Shown: positions 10,163 through 21,935, numbered from the stretch's first letter. The stretch: DNA of 64,000 bases from Flavobacterium sp. Sd200 (GCF_009826935.1 NZ_WUMN01000003.1:186001-250000); one strand, 5' to 3'. A program made the numbers and translations. Notes: generated by a model not told the origin, from the sequence alone.

Positions 10163-10705
10163 ATGTCAAGAATAGGTAAAAATCCAGTAGTAATACCAGC
10201 CGGAGTAACTGTAGAAGTTAACGGAAATGTTGTTACAGTAAAAGGAAAAAAAGGCCAGCTTACTCAGGAATTTTCAGACGTGTCTGTTAAAGTTGAGGAT
10301 GGCCAGGTAATAGTGGAAAGATCATCTGACCATAAAAACGAAAGATCTAAACACGGTTTGTACAGAGCACTAATCAGCAATATGGTTGTTGGTGTATCTG
10401 AAGGGTTTACTAAAGACCTTGAGCTTGTGGGTGTAGGTTACAGAGCTTCTAACCAGGGACAAAAACTGGATATCGCTCTTGGCTTTTCACACAACATTGT
10501 TCTTGAAGTAGTTCCTGAAGTTACTGTAGAAACAGTTACAGAAAAGGGTAAAAATCCAATCATCAAACTTTCTTCTCACGATAAGCAACTTTTAGGCCAG
10601 GTGGCTGCGAAAATCAGAGGTTTCCGCAAACCAGAGCCTTACAAAGGAAAAGGTGTGAAGTTTGTAGGTGAGGTATTAAGAAGAAAAGCAGGTAAATCAG
10701 CTTAA
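10163..10705 (+). CDS. rplF: 50S ribosomal protein L6
   Basis: L6 (180 residues) near the sarcin-ricin loop. Both repeats are present, and the C-terminal [17 protein letters not shown] signature is complete. Confidence 0.98.
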   Translation: MSRIGKNPVVIPAGVTVEVNGNVVTVKGKKGQLTQEFSDVSVKVEDGQVIVERSSDHKNERSKHGLYRALISNMVVGVSEGFTKDLELVGVGYRASNQGQKLDIALGFSHNIVLEVVPEVTVETVTEKGKNPIIKLSSHDKQLLGQVAAKIRGFRKPEPYKGKGVKFVGEVLRRKAGKSA

Positions 10706-10716
10706 AAATTAAGACT

Positions 10717-11067
10717 ATGTCATTAAACAAATCTGAAAGAAGACAAAGAATTAAGTTCAGAATCAGAAAGATTGTAAGCGGAACTGCTGCCCAGCCAAGA
10801 CTTTCTGTTTTTAGGAGCAATAAAGAGATCTATGCACAAATCATAGACGATGTAAACGGTGTAACTTTGGCCGCTGCCTCTTCAAGAGAAGCAGAAATCA
10901 CTAAAGGTACTAACATAGAAACTGCTGCAGCTGTAGGTAAACTTATTGCTGAAAGAGCTTTAAAAGCGGGTATCGATACCATCTCTTTTGACAGGGGCGG
11001 TTACCTTTACCACGGACGTGTTAAATCATTAGCTGAAGGCGCAAGAGAAGCCGGGCTTAAATTCTAA
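10717..11067 (+). CDS. rplR: 50S ribosomal protein L18
   Basis: L18 (116 residues), a 5S rRNA binder in the central protuberance. The basic N-terminus, [19 protein letters not shown] and the C-terminal [20 protein letters not shown] are characteristic. Confidence 0.98.
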   Translation: MSLNKSERRQRIKFRIRKIVSGTAAQPRLSVFRSNKEIYAQIIDDVNGVTLAAASSREAEITKGTNIETAAAVGKLIAERALKAGIDTISFDRGGYLYHGRVKSLAEGAREAGLKF

Positions 11068-11075
11068 GACAAATT

Positions 11076-11600
11076 ATGTATCATAATTATAAAAACGTAG
11101 AACTAGTAAAACCAAGCGGTCTTGAACTTAAAGACCGCCTTGTAGCTGTTAACCGTGTAACTAAAGTTACTAAAGGTGGTAGGGCATTTGGCTTTAGCGC
11201 TATAGTAGTTGTAGGAGACGAGAATGGTGTGGTAGGCCACGGCCTTGGAAAATCTAAAGACGTGTCTGAGGCAATTGCCAAAGCTGTTGAGGATGCAAAA
11301 AAGAGCCTTGTAAGGATTCCACTTTCAGGACAGTCTGTTCCGCACGAGCAAAAAGGTAAATTTGGTGGTGCACGTGTATTCTTAATGCCGGCTTCTCACG
11401 GTACCGGAGTTATTGCCGGTGGTGCAGTTCGTGCCGTACTTGAGAGTGTTGGTATACACGATGTATTATCAAAATCTCAGGGTTCATCTAACCCTCACAA
11501 TGTTGTTAAAGCTACTTTTGATGCTCTTCTTCAAATGAGGAGTGCTGTAACTGTTGCAAAACAAAGAGGCGTTTCTTTAGAAAAAGTATTTAAAGGTTAA
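11076..11600 (+). CDS. rpsE: 30S ribosomal protein S5
   Basis: S5 (174 residues) involved in decoding accuracy and mRNA entry. The N-terminal double-stranded RNA-binding fold ([20 protein letters not shown]) and the C-terminal [15 protein letters not shown] motif are seen. Eight nt separate it from rplR. Confidence 0.98.
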   Translation: MYHNYKNVELVKPSGLELKDRLVAVNRVTKVTKGGRAFGFSAIVVVGDENGVVGHGLGKSKDVSEAIAKAVEDAKKSLVRIPLSGQSVPHEQKGKFGGARVFLMPASHGTGVIAGGAVRAVLESVGIHDVLSKSQGSSNPHNVVKATFDALLQMRSAVTVAKQRGVSLEKVFKG

Positions 11601-11613
11601 TCCAAAGGAAATC

Positions 11614-11796
11614 ATGGGAAAAATTAAAGTAAAACAAGTAAAGAGTAAAATTAACTGCCCTCAAACGCAGAAGCTTACTCTTGAATCTCTGGGCCTACGC
11701 AAACTTGGTCAGGTTGTTGAGCACGATGCAACTCCTGCTATCCTTGGAATGGTAAACAAAGTTAAACACTTAGTTTCTGTAGAAGAAGCTAACTAA
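11614..11796 (+). CDS. rpmD: 50S ribosomal protein L30
   Basis: L30 (60 residues) with the standard KVKQVKSKI start and LGLRKLGQVVEHDATPAILGMV core. Confidence 0.97.
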   Translation: MGKIKVKQVKSKINCPQTQKLTLESLGLRKLGQVVEHDATPAILGMVNKVKHLVSVEEAN

Positions 11797-11809
11797 CAAA
11801 TTACACGAA

Positions 11810-12262
11810 ATGGATTTAAGTAACTTACAACCTGCAGAAGGTTCGGTTCACAATAAAAACAAAAGGGTAGGTAGAGGTGAAGGCTCTGGCAAAGGCGGTA
11901 CTGCCGCACGTGGTCATAAAGGTGCTAAATCACGTTCTGGTTATTCTAAGAAAATTGGTTTTGAAGGTGGACAGATGCCACTACAAAGACGTGTTCCTAA
12001 ATTTGGTTTTAAAAACATCAACCGTAAGGAATATGCAGGTATCAACCTTGATACGCTACAGGCTCTTGTAGATAACGGAGTAGTTACAGATACTGTTGAT
12101 TTTGCAGTACTTGTTGCTACAAGGTTAGCTACTAAAAATGAAAAGGTAAAGATTTTAGGAAGAGGCGAGCTAAAAGCAAAATTAAAAATAAGTGGACACA
12201 AATTTACAGCTACCGCTAAAGCTGCTATTGAAGCTGCTGGTGGAGAAGTAGTAAGTTTATAA
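11810..12262 (+). CDS. rplO: 50S ribosomal protein L15
   Basis: L15 (150 residues). The glycine/arginine-rich N-terminal extension (RVGRGEGSGKGGTAARGHKG) that threads into the 23S rRNA precedes a globular domain ending KAAIEAAGGEVVSL. It is followed 14 nt later by secY. Confidence 0.98.
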   Translation: MDLSNLQPAEGSVHNKNKRVGRGEGSGKGGTAARGHKGAKSRSGYSKKIGFEGGQMPLQRRVPKFGFKNINRKEYAGINLDTLQALVDNGVVTDTVDFAVLVATRLATKNEKVKILGRGELKAKLKISGHKFTATAKAAIEAAGGEVVSL

Positions 12263-12276
12263 TCTAAGAAAGCCTT

Positions 12277-13620
12277 ATGAAAAAATTTTTTGAAGCATTT
12301 GCCAATGTATGGAAAATAGAAGAACTAAAAAATAGAATTTTAGTTACTTTAGGATTGTTGCTTGTGTACCGTTTTGGTGCACACGTAACCCTGCCTGGTA
12401 TAGATGCTACAGGGCTTACAAACTTATCTAAACAAACCCAGGGTGGTATTGGGTGGTTAATCGATGTATTTACAGGTGGTGCGTTTTCGCAGGCATCTGT
12501 ATTTGCATTGGGTATCATGCCATACATTTCTGCATCTATCGTGGTGCAGCTAATGGGTATTGCTGTTCCTTACCTGCAAAAGCTGCAAAAAGAAGGAGAG
12601 AGCGGAAGGAAAACCCTAAACCAGATTACGCGTTGGTTAACCATCGCTATTACTTTGGTACAGGGACCTGGTTATATTTATAACCTTTATAGGACACTTC
12701 CAAGCGAAGCGTTCCTGTTACCGTCTGACTCTTTTCCATTCCTTTTCTCATCTGTAGTAATACTTACAACAGGCACCATTTTTGCAATGTGGCTTGGTGA
12801 AAAGATTACAGATAAAGGTATAGGTAATGGTATATCGCTACTAATACTTGTAGGTATTATAGCAAGGATGCCGCAAGCTTTTGTTCAGGAGTTTACTTCT
12901 GTAGTAACAGAGAATAATGGTGGCCCACTAAAATTGCTTCTTGAGGTTGTTGTATGGCTTGTTATTATTATTGCCTGTATTTTAATGATCATGGCAGTAA
13001 GAAAAATACCAGTACAGTATGCAAGACGCACTGCCGGGGGCGATTTTGAACAGGATATGCTTGACGCAAACAGGCAATGGATACCTTTAAAGCTTAATGC
13101 TTCGGGTGTTATGCCAATTATATTTGCCCAGGCTATTATGTTTATACCTGCTGCATTGGCAGGACTTTCTAAGTCTGATGCGGCACAAACCATCACTACA
13201 AGTTTTCAAAATGTGTTTGGTTTGGCTTACAATGTTGTTTTTGCGTTATTAATTATAATTTTTACGTACTTTTACACCGCGATTACGGTACCTACTAACA
13301 AAATGGCAGATGACCTTAAAAGGAGCGGCGGATTTATACCGGGTGTAAGACCAGGTGTAGAGACCGGCGATTATCTTGATAAGATCATGTCGTTAATAAC
13401 GTTCCCCGGTTCGTTATTCTTAGCACTTATTGCCGTGTTCCCGGCAGTTGTGGTAAGTTTCGGGGTTCAGTCTCAGTGGGCATTGTTCTATGGTGGTACA
13501 TCACTGTTAATTATGGTTGGGGTTGCAATCGATACTATTCAGCAAATAAACTCTTACTTGTTGAACAGGCATTATGACGGGTTGATGAAAAGTAGCAAAA
13601 ATAGAAAAGCAGTAGCTTAA
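12277..13620 (+). CDS. secY: Preprotein translocase channel subunit SecY
   Basis: The central channel of the Sec translocon in the inner membrane. At 447 residues with about ten hydrophobic helices it is full length. Recognisable are the plug region after TM1 ([16 protein letters not shown]), SIVVQLM, the loop [17 protein letters not shown] and the ribosome/SecA-binding loop [19 protein letters not shown]. It lies at the end of the spc segment, directly followed by infA; the map and adk genes often found here in other bacteria are absent. Confidence 0.98.
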   Translation: MKKFFEAFANVWKIEELKNRILVTLGLLLVYRFGAHVTLPGIDATGLTNLSKQTQGGIGWLIDVFTGGAFSQASVFALGIMPYISASIVVQLMGIAVPYLQKLQKEGESGRKTLNQITRWLTIAITLVQGPGYIYNLYRTLPSEAFLLPSDSFPFLFSSVVILTTGTIFAMWLGEKITDKGIGNGISLLILVGIIARMPQAFVQEFTSVVTENNGGPLKLLLEVVVWLVIIIACILMIMAVRKIPVQYARRTAGGDFEQDMLDANRQWIPLKLNASGVMPIIFAQAIMFIPAALAGLSKSDAAQTITTSFQNVFGLAYNVVFALLIIIFTYFYTAITVPTNKMADDLKRSGGFIPGVRPGVETGDYLDKIMSLITFPGSLFLALIAVFPAVVVSFGVQSQWALFYGGTSLLIMVGVAIDTIQQINSYLLNRHYDGLMKSSKNRKAVA

Positions 13621-13624
13621 ATTT

Positions 13625-13840
13625 ATGGCAAAACAATCAGCAATAGAACAGGACGGATCTATTATTGAGGCGTTATCAAACGCTATGTTCCGTGTTGAAT
13701 TAGAAAACGGGCACGTTGTAATTGCTCATATTTCAGGAAAGATGCGTATGCATTACATTAAATTATTGCCCGGCGATAAAGTAAAACTTGAAATGAGCCC
13801 TTACGACTTGTCTAAAGCAAGAATTACTTATAGATACTAA
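13625..13840 (+). CDS. infA: Translation initiation factor IF-1
   Basis: IF-1 (71 residues), an S1-type OB fold that occupies the 30S A site. It begins [20 protein letters not shown] and contains [13 protein letters not shown] and RITYRY. Four nt after secY. Confidence 0.98.
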   Translation: MAKQSAIEQDGSIIEALSNAMFRVELENGHVVIAHISGKMRMHYIKLLPGDKVKLEMSPYDLSKARITYRY

Positions 13841-13850
13841 AGCTATTAAA

Positions 13851-13967
13851 ATGAAAGTAAGAGCGTCAGTTAAGAAAAGAAGTGCCGACTGCAAAATTGT
13901 TCGCAGAAAAGGCAGGTTATATGTTATTAACAAAAAGAATCCTAGATTTAAACAAAGACAAGGATAA
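13851..13967 (+). CDS. rpmJ: 50S ribosomal protein L36
   Basis: A 38-codon gene: ATG at 13851, TAA at 13965-13967. It encodes [15 protein letters not shown] through NPRFKQRQG, clearly L36. Classical zinc-binding L36 uses three Cys and one His; here only Cys14 remains, with Ser at 11, Asn at 27 and Phe near 33. It therefore cannot form the usual zinc ribbon and is a zinc-independent form. It sits 10 nt after infA and 2 nt before rpsM. Confidence 0.96.
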   Translation: MKVRASVKKRSADCKIVRRKGRLYVINKKNPRFKQRQG

Positions 13968-13969
13968 TT

Positions 13970-14344
13970 ATGGCAAGAATTGCAGGGGTAGACATACCTA
14001 AAAACAAAAGAGGAGTTATTGCTTTAACCTATATATTTGGTATTGGTAACAGCAGGGCTAAAGAAATTTTGGCTAAAGCTCAGGTAAGCGAGGATAAAAA
14101 AGTTCAGGATTGGAATGACGATGATATCAGCGCAATCCGTGAGGCCGTATCTTACTTTAAAATTGAAGGAGAATTGCGTTCTGAAATATCTTTAAACATT
14201 AAACGTTTAATGGATATTGGTTGTTACAGGGGCATCCGTCACAGAGCTGGTTTACCACTACGTGGCCAACGCACTAAAAACAACTCAAGAACAAGAAAAG
14301 GTAAGAGAAAAACTGTTGCTAACAAGAAAAAAGCAACTAAATAA
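13970..14344 (+). CDS. rpsM: 30S ribosomal protein S13
   Basis: S13 (124 residues) of the 30S head, contacting P-site tRNA and forming bridge B1. The helix-two-turn-helix core, the [19 protein letters not shown] signature and the basic tail are all present. Confidence 0.98.
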   Translation: MARIAGVDIPKNKRGVIALTYIFGIGNSRAKEILAKAQVSEDKKVQDWNDDDISAIREAVSYFKIEGELRSEISLNIKRLMDIGCYRGIRHRAGLPLRGQRTKNNSRTRKGKRKTVANKKKATK

Positions 14345-14352
14345 TAAGTAAT

Positions 14353-14736
14353 ATGGCTAAAGCAAGTACCAAAAAACGTAAAGTAGTTATAGAATCTACA
14401 GGTGAGGCTCATATTAGCGCAACTTTTAATAACATCATCATTTCTTTAACAAACAAGAAAGGTGAAGTTATATCTTGGTCATCTGCCGGTAAAATGGGCT
14501 TTAGGGGTTCTAAAAAGAACACTCCTTATGCAGCACAGATGGCTGCCGAAGATTGCAGCAAAGTAGCTCTTGAGGCTGGCCTTAAAAAGGTTAAAGTTTA
14601 CGTTAAAGGACCGGGTAACGGCAGGGAATCTGCAATCAGGTCTTTACATAATGGAGGTATCGAGGTTACTGAGATAATCGACGTTACGCCGCTACCGCAC
14701 AACGGTTGCCGCCCTCCAAAAAGAAGAAGAGTTTAA
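14353..14736 (+). CDS. rpsK: 30S ribosomal protein S11
   Basis: S11 (127 residues) of the platform. [29 protein letters not shown] and the C-terminal [15 protein letters not shown] are diagnostic. The gap to rpsD (81 nt) is the longest inside the operon and contains an RNA structure. Confidence 0.98.
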   Translation: MAKASTKKRKVVIESTGEAHISATFNNIIISLTNKKGEVISWSSAGKMGFRGSKKNTPYAAQMAAEDCSKVALEAGLKKVKVYVKGPGNGRESAIRSLHNGGIEVTEIIDVTPLPHNGCRPPKRRRV

Positions 14737-14750
14737 TTAATAGTATAATC

Positions 14751-14802
14751 GAACAGGACAAAGGTTATCGGAGGATGAGACCTGAATTCATAACCCCTGT
14801 TC
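14751..14802 (+). promoter_or_regulatory. Structured mRNA leader upstream of rpsD (putative S4 autoregulatory element)
   Basis: Two perfectly paired helices stack with a one-sided bulge: GAACAGG (14751-14757) with CCTGTTC (14796-14802), and GGTTAT (14763-14768) with ATAACC (14790-14795), separated on the 5' side by ACAAA. The 21-nt apical region contains GGAGGATGAGACCT and can form a short AGG/CCT stem. The rpsD start codon lies 16 nt downstream. S4 is a known translational autoregulator, and S4 leader motifs have been proposed by comparative genomics in Bacteroidota (recalled, not checked). There is no T tract, so translational rather than transcriptional control is inferred. Confidence 0.7.
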
Positions 14803-14817
14803 TCCTAAATTTTTAAA

Positions 14818-15423
14818 ATGGCAAGATATACTGGTCCACAAACAAAAATCGCCCGTAAATTTGGTGAGGCGATCTTCGGAGACGATAAAGCCTTCGAAAA
14901 AAGAAATTACCCTCCAGGGCAACATGGTTTAGCTAAAAGGAGAGGTAAAAAATCTGAATATGCTGTACAGCTAATGGAAAAGCAAAAAGCTAAGTACTCT
15001 TACGGTATCCTTGAAAAACAATTCAGGAACCTGTATGAAAAAGCTGCTGCAACTAAAGGTGTAACCGGTGAAGTTCTTTTACAACTTTGCGAATCACGCC
15101 TTGATAACGTTGTTTACAGGATGGGTATCGCTCCTTCAAGAAGGGGTGCAAGGCAAATAGTTTCTCACAGGCATATTACTGTAAATGGCGAGGTGGTTAA
15201 CATACCTTCTTACCACTTAAAGCCTGGTGATAAAGTTGCCGTTCGCGAAAAATCTAAATCGCTTGAAGTAATTACTGCATCTTTATCTAACTCTGCTCAT
15301 GTATATGAGTGGATTACCTGGAACAACGATACTCTTGAAGGTACTTTTGTATCTGTACCTGCAAGACTTCAGATCCCTGAAAACATTAAAGAACAACTTA
15401 TCGTTGAGTTGTATAACAAATAA
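14818..15423 (+). CDS. rpsD: 30S ribosomal protein S4
   Basis: S4 (201 residues), a 16S rRNA assembly initiator. The N-terminal domain has the Bacteroidota form ([19 protein letters not shown]) without a zinc cysteine cluster; the S4 RNA-binding domain is near residues 92-155 ([20 protein letters not shown]). It is preceded by the leader at 14751-14802 and followed by rpoA. Confidence 0.98.
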   Translation: MARYTGPQTKIARKFGEAIFGDDKAFEKRNYPPGQHGLAKRRGKKSEYAVQLMEKQKAKYSYGILEKQFRNLYEKAAATKGVTGEVLLQLCESRLDNVVYRMGIAPSRRGARQIVSHRHITVNGEVVNIPSYHLKPGDKVAVREKSKSLEVITASLSNSAHVYEWITWNNDTLEGTFVSVPARLQIPENIKEQLIVELYNK

Positions 15424-15444
15424 TAATTGACATTAGTCGACAAT

Positions 15445-16437
15445 ATGGCAATATTTAATTTTCAGAAGCCCGATAAAGTTATCATGATCGATTCAACCGA
15501 TTTTCAGGGGAAATTTGAGTTCCGTCCCTTGGAGCCTGGTTACGGATTGACCGTTGGTAACGCACTTAGAAGAGTTTTGCTTTCTTCGCTTGAAGGTTAT
15601 GCAATCACTTCAGTTCGCATTGAAGGAGTAGACCACGAATTCTCTACAATACCGGGAGTTGTTGAAGATGTTACAGAAATAATCCTGAACCTGAAACAGG
15701 TTCGTTTTAAACGCCAGATAGAAGATATAGACAACGAATCTGTTTCTGTATCTTTTACAGGAAAAGACCAGCTTACAGCAGGAGACTTCCAGAAATTTAT
15801 TTCAGGTTTCCAGGTGCTTAATCCTGATCTTGTTATCTTTAACATGGACAGCAAAATCAACGTAAACCTTGAACTTACTATTGAAAAGGGCAGGGGTTAT
15901 GTTCCGGCAGAAGAGAACAAAAAGCAAAACGCCGCTATAGGTACTATATTTACAGATTCTATCTTTACTCCGGTAAAGAATGTAAAATATACAATAGAAA
16001 ACTTCCGTGTTGAGCAAAAAACAGATTACGAAAAACTGGTTTTTGAAATCATTACAGATGGCTCTATTCATCCTAAAGAAGCGCTTACTGAGGCAGCAAA
16101 AACGCTGATACATCACTTTATGCTGTTCTCTGACGAAAGGATAACACTTGAGGCCGACGAAATTGCACAAACAGAATCTTATGATGAAGAATCTCTTCAC
16201 ATGAGACAACTCCTAAAAACCAAACTGGTAGATATGGATCTTTCTGTAAGGGCATTAAATTGTTTAAAAGCGGCTGAAGTTGATACATTAGGAGATCTGG
16301 TATCGTTTAACAAAAACGACTTAATGAAATTCCGCAATTTTGGTAAAAAATCATTAACAGAGCTTGATGAGCTTGTTGCCTCAAAAAATCTGCATTTCGG
16401 AATGGATTTAACCAAATACAAATTAGATAAAGAATAA
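15445..16437 (+). CDS. rpoA: RNA polymerase alpha subunit
   Basis: Scaffold for RNA polymerase assembly; its C-terminal domain contacts DNA and regulators. ATG 15445 ([16 protein letters not shown]) is chosen over an in-frame TTG at 15427 because it is the usual start, giving 330 residues. The alpha-NTD has [20 protein letters not shown]; the alpha-CTD helix-hairpin-helix covers about residues 250-320 ([32 protein letters not shown]). Confidence 0.98.
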   Translation: MAIFNFQKPDKVIMIDSTDFQGKFEFRPLEPGYGLTVGNALRRVLLSSLEGYAITSVRIEGVDHEFSTIPGVVEDVTEIILNLKQVRFKRQIEDIDNESVSVSFTGKDQLTAGDFQKFISGFQVLNPDLVIFNMDSKINVNLELTIEKGRGYVPAEENKKQNAAIGTIFTDSIFTPVKNVKYTIENFRVEQKTDYEKLVFEIITDGSIHPKEALTEAAKTLIHHFMLFSDERITLEADEIAQTESYDEESLHMRQLLKTKLVDMDLSVRALNCLKAAEVDTLGDLVSFNKNDLMKFRNFGKKSLTELDELVASKNLHFGMDLTKYKLDKE

Positions 16438-16475
16438 TCTGTACCGTATAGGTTTAGGTTTAAATTAATTCAGTA

Positions 16476-16982
16476 ATGAGACACGGAAAGAAAATAAATC
16501 ACTTAAGCAGGCAGTCAGGCCACAGAAAGCTGATGCTTGCCAATATGGCCTGCTCTCTTATAGAGCACAAGCGCATCAACACTACTGTTGCTAAGGCTAA
16601 AGCGCTTAAATTATATATTGAGCCTCTTGTAACAAAATCTAAAGCAGATACTACTCATAACAGACGTGTTGTATTTGCAAGTCTTCGTAACAAGTATGCT
16701 GTTACTGAGCTTTTCAGGGAGGTAGCTGCTAAAGTGGGCGACCGTCCTGGAGGTTATACCCGTATCATTAAGCTTGGTAACCGTCTTGGTGACAACGCTG
16801 ATATGGCTATGATAGAACTTGTTGACTTTAACGAACTGTACAACGCTACTAAAAAAGAAGCTAAGAAAACTACACGTCGTAGCCGTACTGCTAAAAAAGC
16901 TGATGCAGTTGTGGCTGAAGCTCCTGCAGCTACTGAGGCTCCTGCTGTTGATACAGAAGAGAACAAAGAAGCTACAGAATAA
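16476..16982 (+). CDS. rplQ: 50S ribosomal protein L17
   Basis: L17, last gene of the operon. Residues 1-120 are the conserved core ([28 protein letters not shown]). The ~45-residue C-terminal extension rich in Lys, then Ala/Glu/Thr, is typical of Bacteroidota L17 and probably disordered. Total 168 residues. A strong terminator follows. Confidence 0.98.
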   Translation: MRHGKKINHLSRQSGHRKLMLANMACSLIEHKRINTTVAKAKALKLYIEPLVTKSKADTTHNRRVVFASLRNKYAVTELFREVAAKVGDRPGGYTRIIKLGNRLGDNADMAMIELVDFNELYNATKKEAKKTTRRSRTAKKADAVVAEAPAATEAPAVDTEENKEATE

Positions 16983-17010
16983 TCATGCAATACTGATTTT
17001 TCTATATTAT

Positions 17011-17046
17011 AAAAAGGATAAACTTAATAGTTTATCCTTTTTTTTT
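17011..17046 (+). terminator. Terminator of the ribosomal operon
   Basis: A 14-bp A/T-flanked stem (AAAAAGGATAAACT with its complement), TAAT loop, and a run of T residues, 28 nt after the rplQ stop. Confidence 0.9.
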
Positions 17047-17120
17047 GCAACGCTTAATCGTTTTAGGCTAAGGGATATTGAAAAATTAAATATGCTTTTT
17101 ACTATACCGAAATTTTAAAG

Positions 17121-17128
17121 TAAATTTG
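17121..17128 (+). promoter_or_regulatory. -7 promoter element upstream of carA
   Basis: TAAATTTG matches the Bacteroidota -7 consensus and lies 28 nt before the carA start, after the operon terminator. No clear TTTG is found at the -33 distance. Confidence 0.5.
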
Positions 17129-17156
17129 CAAACAGCACAACAACACTAACAACTTA

Positions 17157-18272
17157 ATGAAATACACTAACAGGGAAAAAGCCATATTGCTACTTGCAGA
17201 CGGCACCATTTTTTACGGAAAATCTATTGGTATAGAAGGTACCGTTTTTGGCGAAGTATGTTTTAATACAGGTATGACAGGATATCAGGAAATTTTTACT
17301 GATCCGTCTTATTTTGGTCAGATCATGGTGGCATCTAATGCCCATATTGGTAACTACGGCACTAATGAAGAAGAGGTTGAGGCCGATAAAATTATGATAT
17401 CAGGTCTTGTGTGTAAAAACTTTAGCTTTAATCACTCGCGTGTAAATTCTACCGAGAATCTAAAAAGCTATTTTGAAGATCAAAACCTTGTGGCAATATC
17501 AGACGTAGATACAAGGGCACTGGTTAGCTATATTAGGGAGAACGGGGCGATGAACGCTGCTATATGTACAGAAGACTGCGATATTGAAGACCTTAAAAAA
17601 CGTCTTGCTGCTGTGCCTGATATGAAAGGACTTGAACTTTCGTCTAAGGTTTCTACAAAAGAGCCTTATTTTGTGGGCAGCCCTGATGCTAAGTATAAAA
17701 TATCTGCACTAGATCTTGGTATCAAGAAAAACATATTGCGCAATCTTGCCAAAAGAGACTGTTATATTAAAGTATTTCCATATAACGCAACCTATGAGGA
17801 AATGAAAACCTTTGGCCCTGACGGTTACTTTTTATCTAACGGTCCCGGCGACCCGGATCCGTTGTTTGATGCGCAGGAAACAGCCCGTAATATTTTAAAT
17901 GATAACGAGCCTGTATTTGGCATTTGTCTTGGGCATCAGGTTTTGGCACTGGCAAACGGCATACCAACCTATAAAATGTTTAACGGCCACAGGGGAATTA
18001 ACCACCCGGTTAAAAACCTGTTAACAGGCGAAGGCGAAATAACATCGCAAAACCACGGTTTTGCAGTGCAAAGGGAGGCTTTAGAAAGTCATCCTGATTT
18101 TGAAATTACGCACGAGCATATTAACGACGGTACTGTGGCAGGTATGCGAATGAAAAGCAAAAACTGCTTCTCTGTTCAATACCATCCTGAAGCAAGCCCG
18201 GGCCCACACGATGCAACATATCTTTTTGACCAGTTTATTGCAAACATTGAAAAAGGTAAACACAATAATTAA
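17157..18272 (+). CDS. carA: Carbamoyl-phosphate synthase small (glutaminase) subunit
   Basis: Hydrolyses glutamine and channels ammonia to CarB for carbamoyl phosphate, feeding pyrimidine and arginine synthesis. The N-terminal CPSase small-chain domain (NTGMTGYQEIFTDPSY) occupies about residues 8-140; the class I amidotransferase domain follows. The nucleophilic Cys is in VFGICLGHQVLALA, and the His-Glu pair in QYHPEASPGP. Length 371 is normal. carB is not adjacent. eno follows after 30 nt without its own visible promoter, so co-transcription is possible. Confidence 0.97.
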   Translation: MKYTNREKAILLLADGTIFYGKSIGIEGTVFGEVCFNTGMTGYQEIFTDPSYFGQIMVASNAHIGNYGTNEEEVEADKIMISGLVCKNFSFNHSRVNSTENLKSYFEDQNLVAISDVDTRALVSYIRENGAMNAAICTEDCDIEDLKKRLAAVPDMKGLELSSKVSTKEPYFVGSPDAKYKISALDLGIKKNILRNLAKRDCYIKVFPYNATYEEMKTFGPDGYFLSNGPGDPDPLFDAQETARNILNDNEPVFGICLGHQVLALANGIPTYKMFNGHRGINHPVKNLLTGEGEITSQNHGFAVQREALESHPDFEITHEHINDGTVAGMRMKSKNCFSVQYHPEASPGPHDATYLFDQFIANIEKGKHNN

Positions 18273-19598
<1,326 letters not shown>

Positions 19599-19620
19599 GT
19601 TTTACAAGCACTAAATATTA

Positions 19621-19645
19621 AACCTGCCAATCGGCAGGTTTTTTT
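19621..19645 (+). terminator. Rho-independent terminator after eno
   Basis: Stem AACCTGCC/GGCAGGTT with a 4-nt AATC loop followed by a T run. Confidence 0.92.
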
Positions 19646-19738
19646 ATTTAAAAAGTAAATTTCTTAACGTAGGGTGTTTTCCTGTTAAATTGTTAATGTT
19701 GTTATATATGTAACTAACCTTTTAATGAAAACGCCTTT

Positions 19739-21886
19739 ATGAAACAAAAACTACTTGTTATTTTACTGTTTATTAGTGCATTTACCAGCGCTCAAATAGT
19801 GAATATTCCGGATGTAAATTTTAAAAGCAGACTTCTAAGATCATCTGCAACCAGTCATAGTGCTAAAGACATTAATGGCAATTATTTTGCAATTGATGCG
19901 AACGCTGATGGAGAAATACAGGAAACGGAAGCATTAGCGGTGTACTGGCTCAATATTAATACTGGCTCAATTTCAAATTTACAAGGGATCTCGTCTTTTT
20001 TAAACCTTACTTACCTTAGTTGTTATGGTAATAACCTTACTACTCTTAATGTATCAGGGCTTAGTAATCTGGTTACTTTAAACGTTTACGATAATTCGCT
20101 TACATCCTTAGTCCTTAATGGTTGTAGTAGTTTAACTAATTTGAATTGTTATGAAAATAATTTAACAACTATTGATCTTACTGGTTTAGGTAGATTAAGA
20201 TATCTTGCTTGCCGTAACAACAGATTAACGGCTATTGATTTGACCCCGGTAAACCTGATTGGTTTCAATGGTAGTGATAATTTATTTACTACTATGGATT
20301 TCTCTACACAAACAAATTTGGTTGGCTTTAGTTTGTATGACAATATTAATCTTACAACTGTTAATTTAAAGAATGGCAGAGTACAATATTTTAATAGTGA
20401 GGAGTTCGGCGGCTGCACTAATTTAACGTCAATTTGCCTTGATGCCGATGAGTATGATGTAGTTTACAATTCAATTATAATTATAAATTCATGGTATCCA
20501 AATTGGAATATTGAAAATATCGAATTTAGTACCACCTGTGGAGAAACCGGAGATCATGATAACATGATAACAGGAATAGCGCGTTTTGATTTTGATGGTA
20601 ATGGATGTGATTATGCTGATCCTATACGTCCTTTTGTTAAGGTAAATTCTGTCCATGAAGGAAACACAAGTTCAATATGGACCACAGATACAGGATACTA
20701 TAGTTTTATTGCCCAAACAGGAAATTATGCCATTTCGCCTGAATTGACAGATGCGCCTTATTTTACCACTTCTGAATCTCCGGTAATAACTTTTAATGAG
20801 TTAGATGGTACAATTGTAACAAGAGATTTTTGTATTACTGCCGATGGCATACACCCGGATTTGGAAGTTACAGCTAGTGCGAATAATGGTATTACTGCGG
20901 GCAGTAATCAAAGGTATTATTTGACTTATAAAAATAAAGGAAACCAGATATTGAGCGGAAATATTATGCTGGAGTATAATGGTGATGCATTAACGCTTAC
21001 AAATGTTTCTCCTAATTATACCACCAATGTGCCCGGTTTGTTAACCTGTAATTTTACAAATCTGCAACCTTTCGAGACACGTACTATTGCAGTAACCTTG
21101 CGTGTAAATACTCCCACGAGTCCTTTTCCCGTAAACATTGGCGATGTACTTAGTTTTTCTGTTACAGGGAATAATAATCAGCAAGATGAAACACCTGAAA
21201 ATAACCGTGTCGATTTTTATCAGACAGTACGATACTCTCAGGATCCTAACAATATTGTGTGCCTTGAAGGTGAAACTGTGTCAGTAGACAAGATAGGGGA
21301 GTATCTGCACTACACTATTAACTTTGAAAATATTGGCACTGCAGCAGCAGGTTTTGTGGTTATAACGAATGAACTTGATGATACTAAGTATAATTTGCAA
21401 TCATTACAGATATTAAATAGTTCTAACACAATGGTTGCCACCCTTACAGGGAATGTATTGACGTTCAGGTTTGCCAATATTTACCTGGCTCCTTTTGCGC
21501 TTGGTTATGTAACCTATAAAATAAAAACCCTCGAAACACTTACTGCTAACGACGTTGTGACAAATCAGGCCAGCATAGTCTTTGATGAAAACGAACCGTT
21601 AATTACTAACGAAGCCATTACAGCATTTGCAGTTTTAGGGAGGGATGATTTTGGTGCAGACACCCTTAACATTTACCCTAACCCAACCACAGGTCTGCTA
21701 AAAATACAATCTAAGCTTACGGTTAATAAAACCGAACTGTATGATGTTCAGGGCAGGCTGCTACAAACAAATGTTGTTAATGGCACTGATGGTGTTGTAG
21801 ATATATCATCTAAACCAAAAGGTATTTATCTTTTGAAAGTTATATCTGATAGAGGTACAGTTACGAAAAAAGTAATTAAGAACTAA
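19739..21886 (+). CDS. Secreted leucine-rich-repeat protein with T9SS sorting domain
   Basis: Predicted surface or extracellular protein (715 residues) exported by Sec (signal MKQKLLVILLFISAFTSAQ) and T9SS. About residues 75-235 are short leucine-rich repeats of period ~21 (LSCYGNNLTTLNVSGLSNL and similar). Then comes a beta-sandwich region starting FDFDGNGCDYADP, an NxxxDEPIxT-like domain (DPNNIVCLEGETVSVDKIGE through SIVFDENEPLITNEA) frequent in flavobacterial T9SS cargo, and a C-terminal sorting domain from about residue 640 (NIYPNPTTGLLKIQS through VTKKVIKN). The ligand is unknown. It stands alone between two terminators. Confidence 0.88.
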   Translation: MKQKLLVILLFISAFTSAQIVNIPDVNFKSRLLRSSATSHSAKDINGNYFAIDANADGEIQETEALAVYWLNINTGSISNLQGISSFLNLTYLSCYGNNLTTLNVSGLSNLVTLNVYDNSLTSLVLNGCSSLTNLNCYENNLTTIDLTGLGRLRYLACRNNRLTAIDLTPVNLIGFNGSDNLFTTMDFSTQTNLVGFSLYDNINLTTVNLKNGRVQYFNSEEFGGCTNLTSICLDADEYDVVYNSIIIINSWYPNWNIENIEFSTTCGETGDHDNMITGIARFDFDGNGCDYADPIRPFVKVNSVHEGNTSSIWTTDTGYYSFIAQTGNYAISPELTDAPYFTTSESPVITFNELDGTIVTRDFCITADGIHPDLEVTASANNGITAGSNQRYYLTYKNKGNQILSGNIMLEYNGDALTLTNVSPNYTTNVPGLLTCNFTNLQPFETRTIAVTLRVNTPTSPFPVNIGDVLSFSVTGNNNQQDETPENNRVDFYQTVRYSQDPNNIVCLEGETVSVDKIGEYLHYTINFENIGTAAAGFVVITNELDDTKYNLQSLQILNSSNTMVATLTGNVLTFRFANIYLAPFALGYVTYKIKTLETLTANDVVTNQASIVFDENEPLITNEAITAFAVLGRDDFGADTLNIYPNPTTGLLKIQSKLTVNKTELYDVQGRLLQTNVVNGTDGVVDISSKPKGIYLLKVISDRGTVTKKVIKN

Positions 21887-21897
21887 GTTTTATATTT

Positions 21898-21935
21898 AAA
21901 CAATCAGGGCTGCCATTCGACAGCCCTGATTGTTT
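21898..21935. terminator. Bidirectional terminator between convergent genes
   Basis: Perfect 15-bp inverted repeat (AAACAATCAGGGCTG and complement) with an 8-nt loop, T-rich on both outward sides. It serves the 19739 gene on the plus strand and the 21950-24328 gene on the minus strand. Confidence 0.88.
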
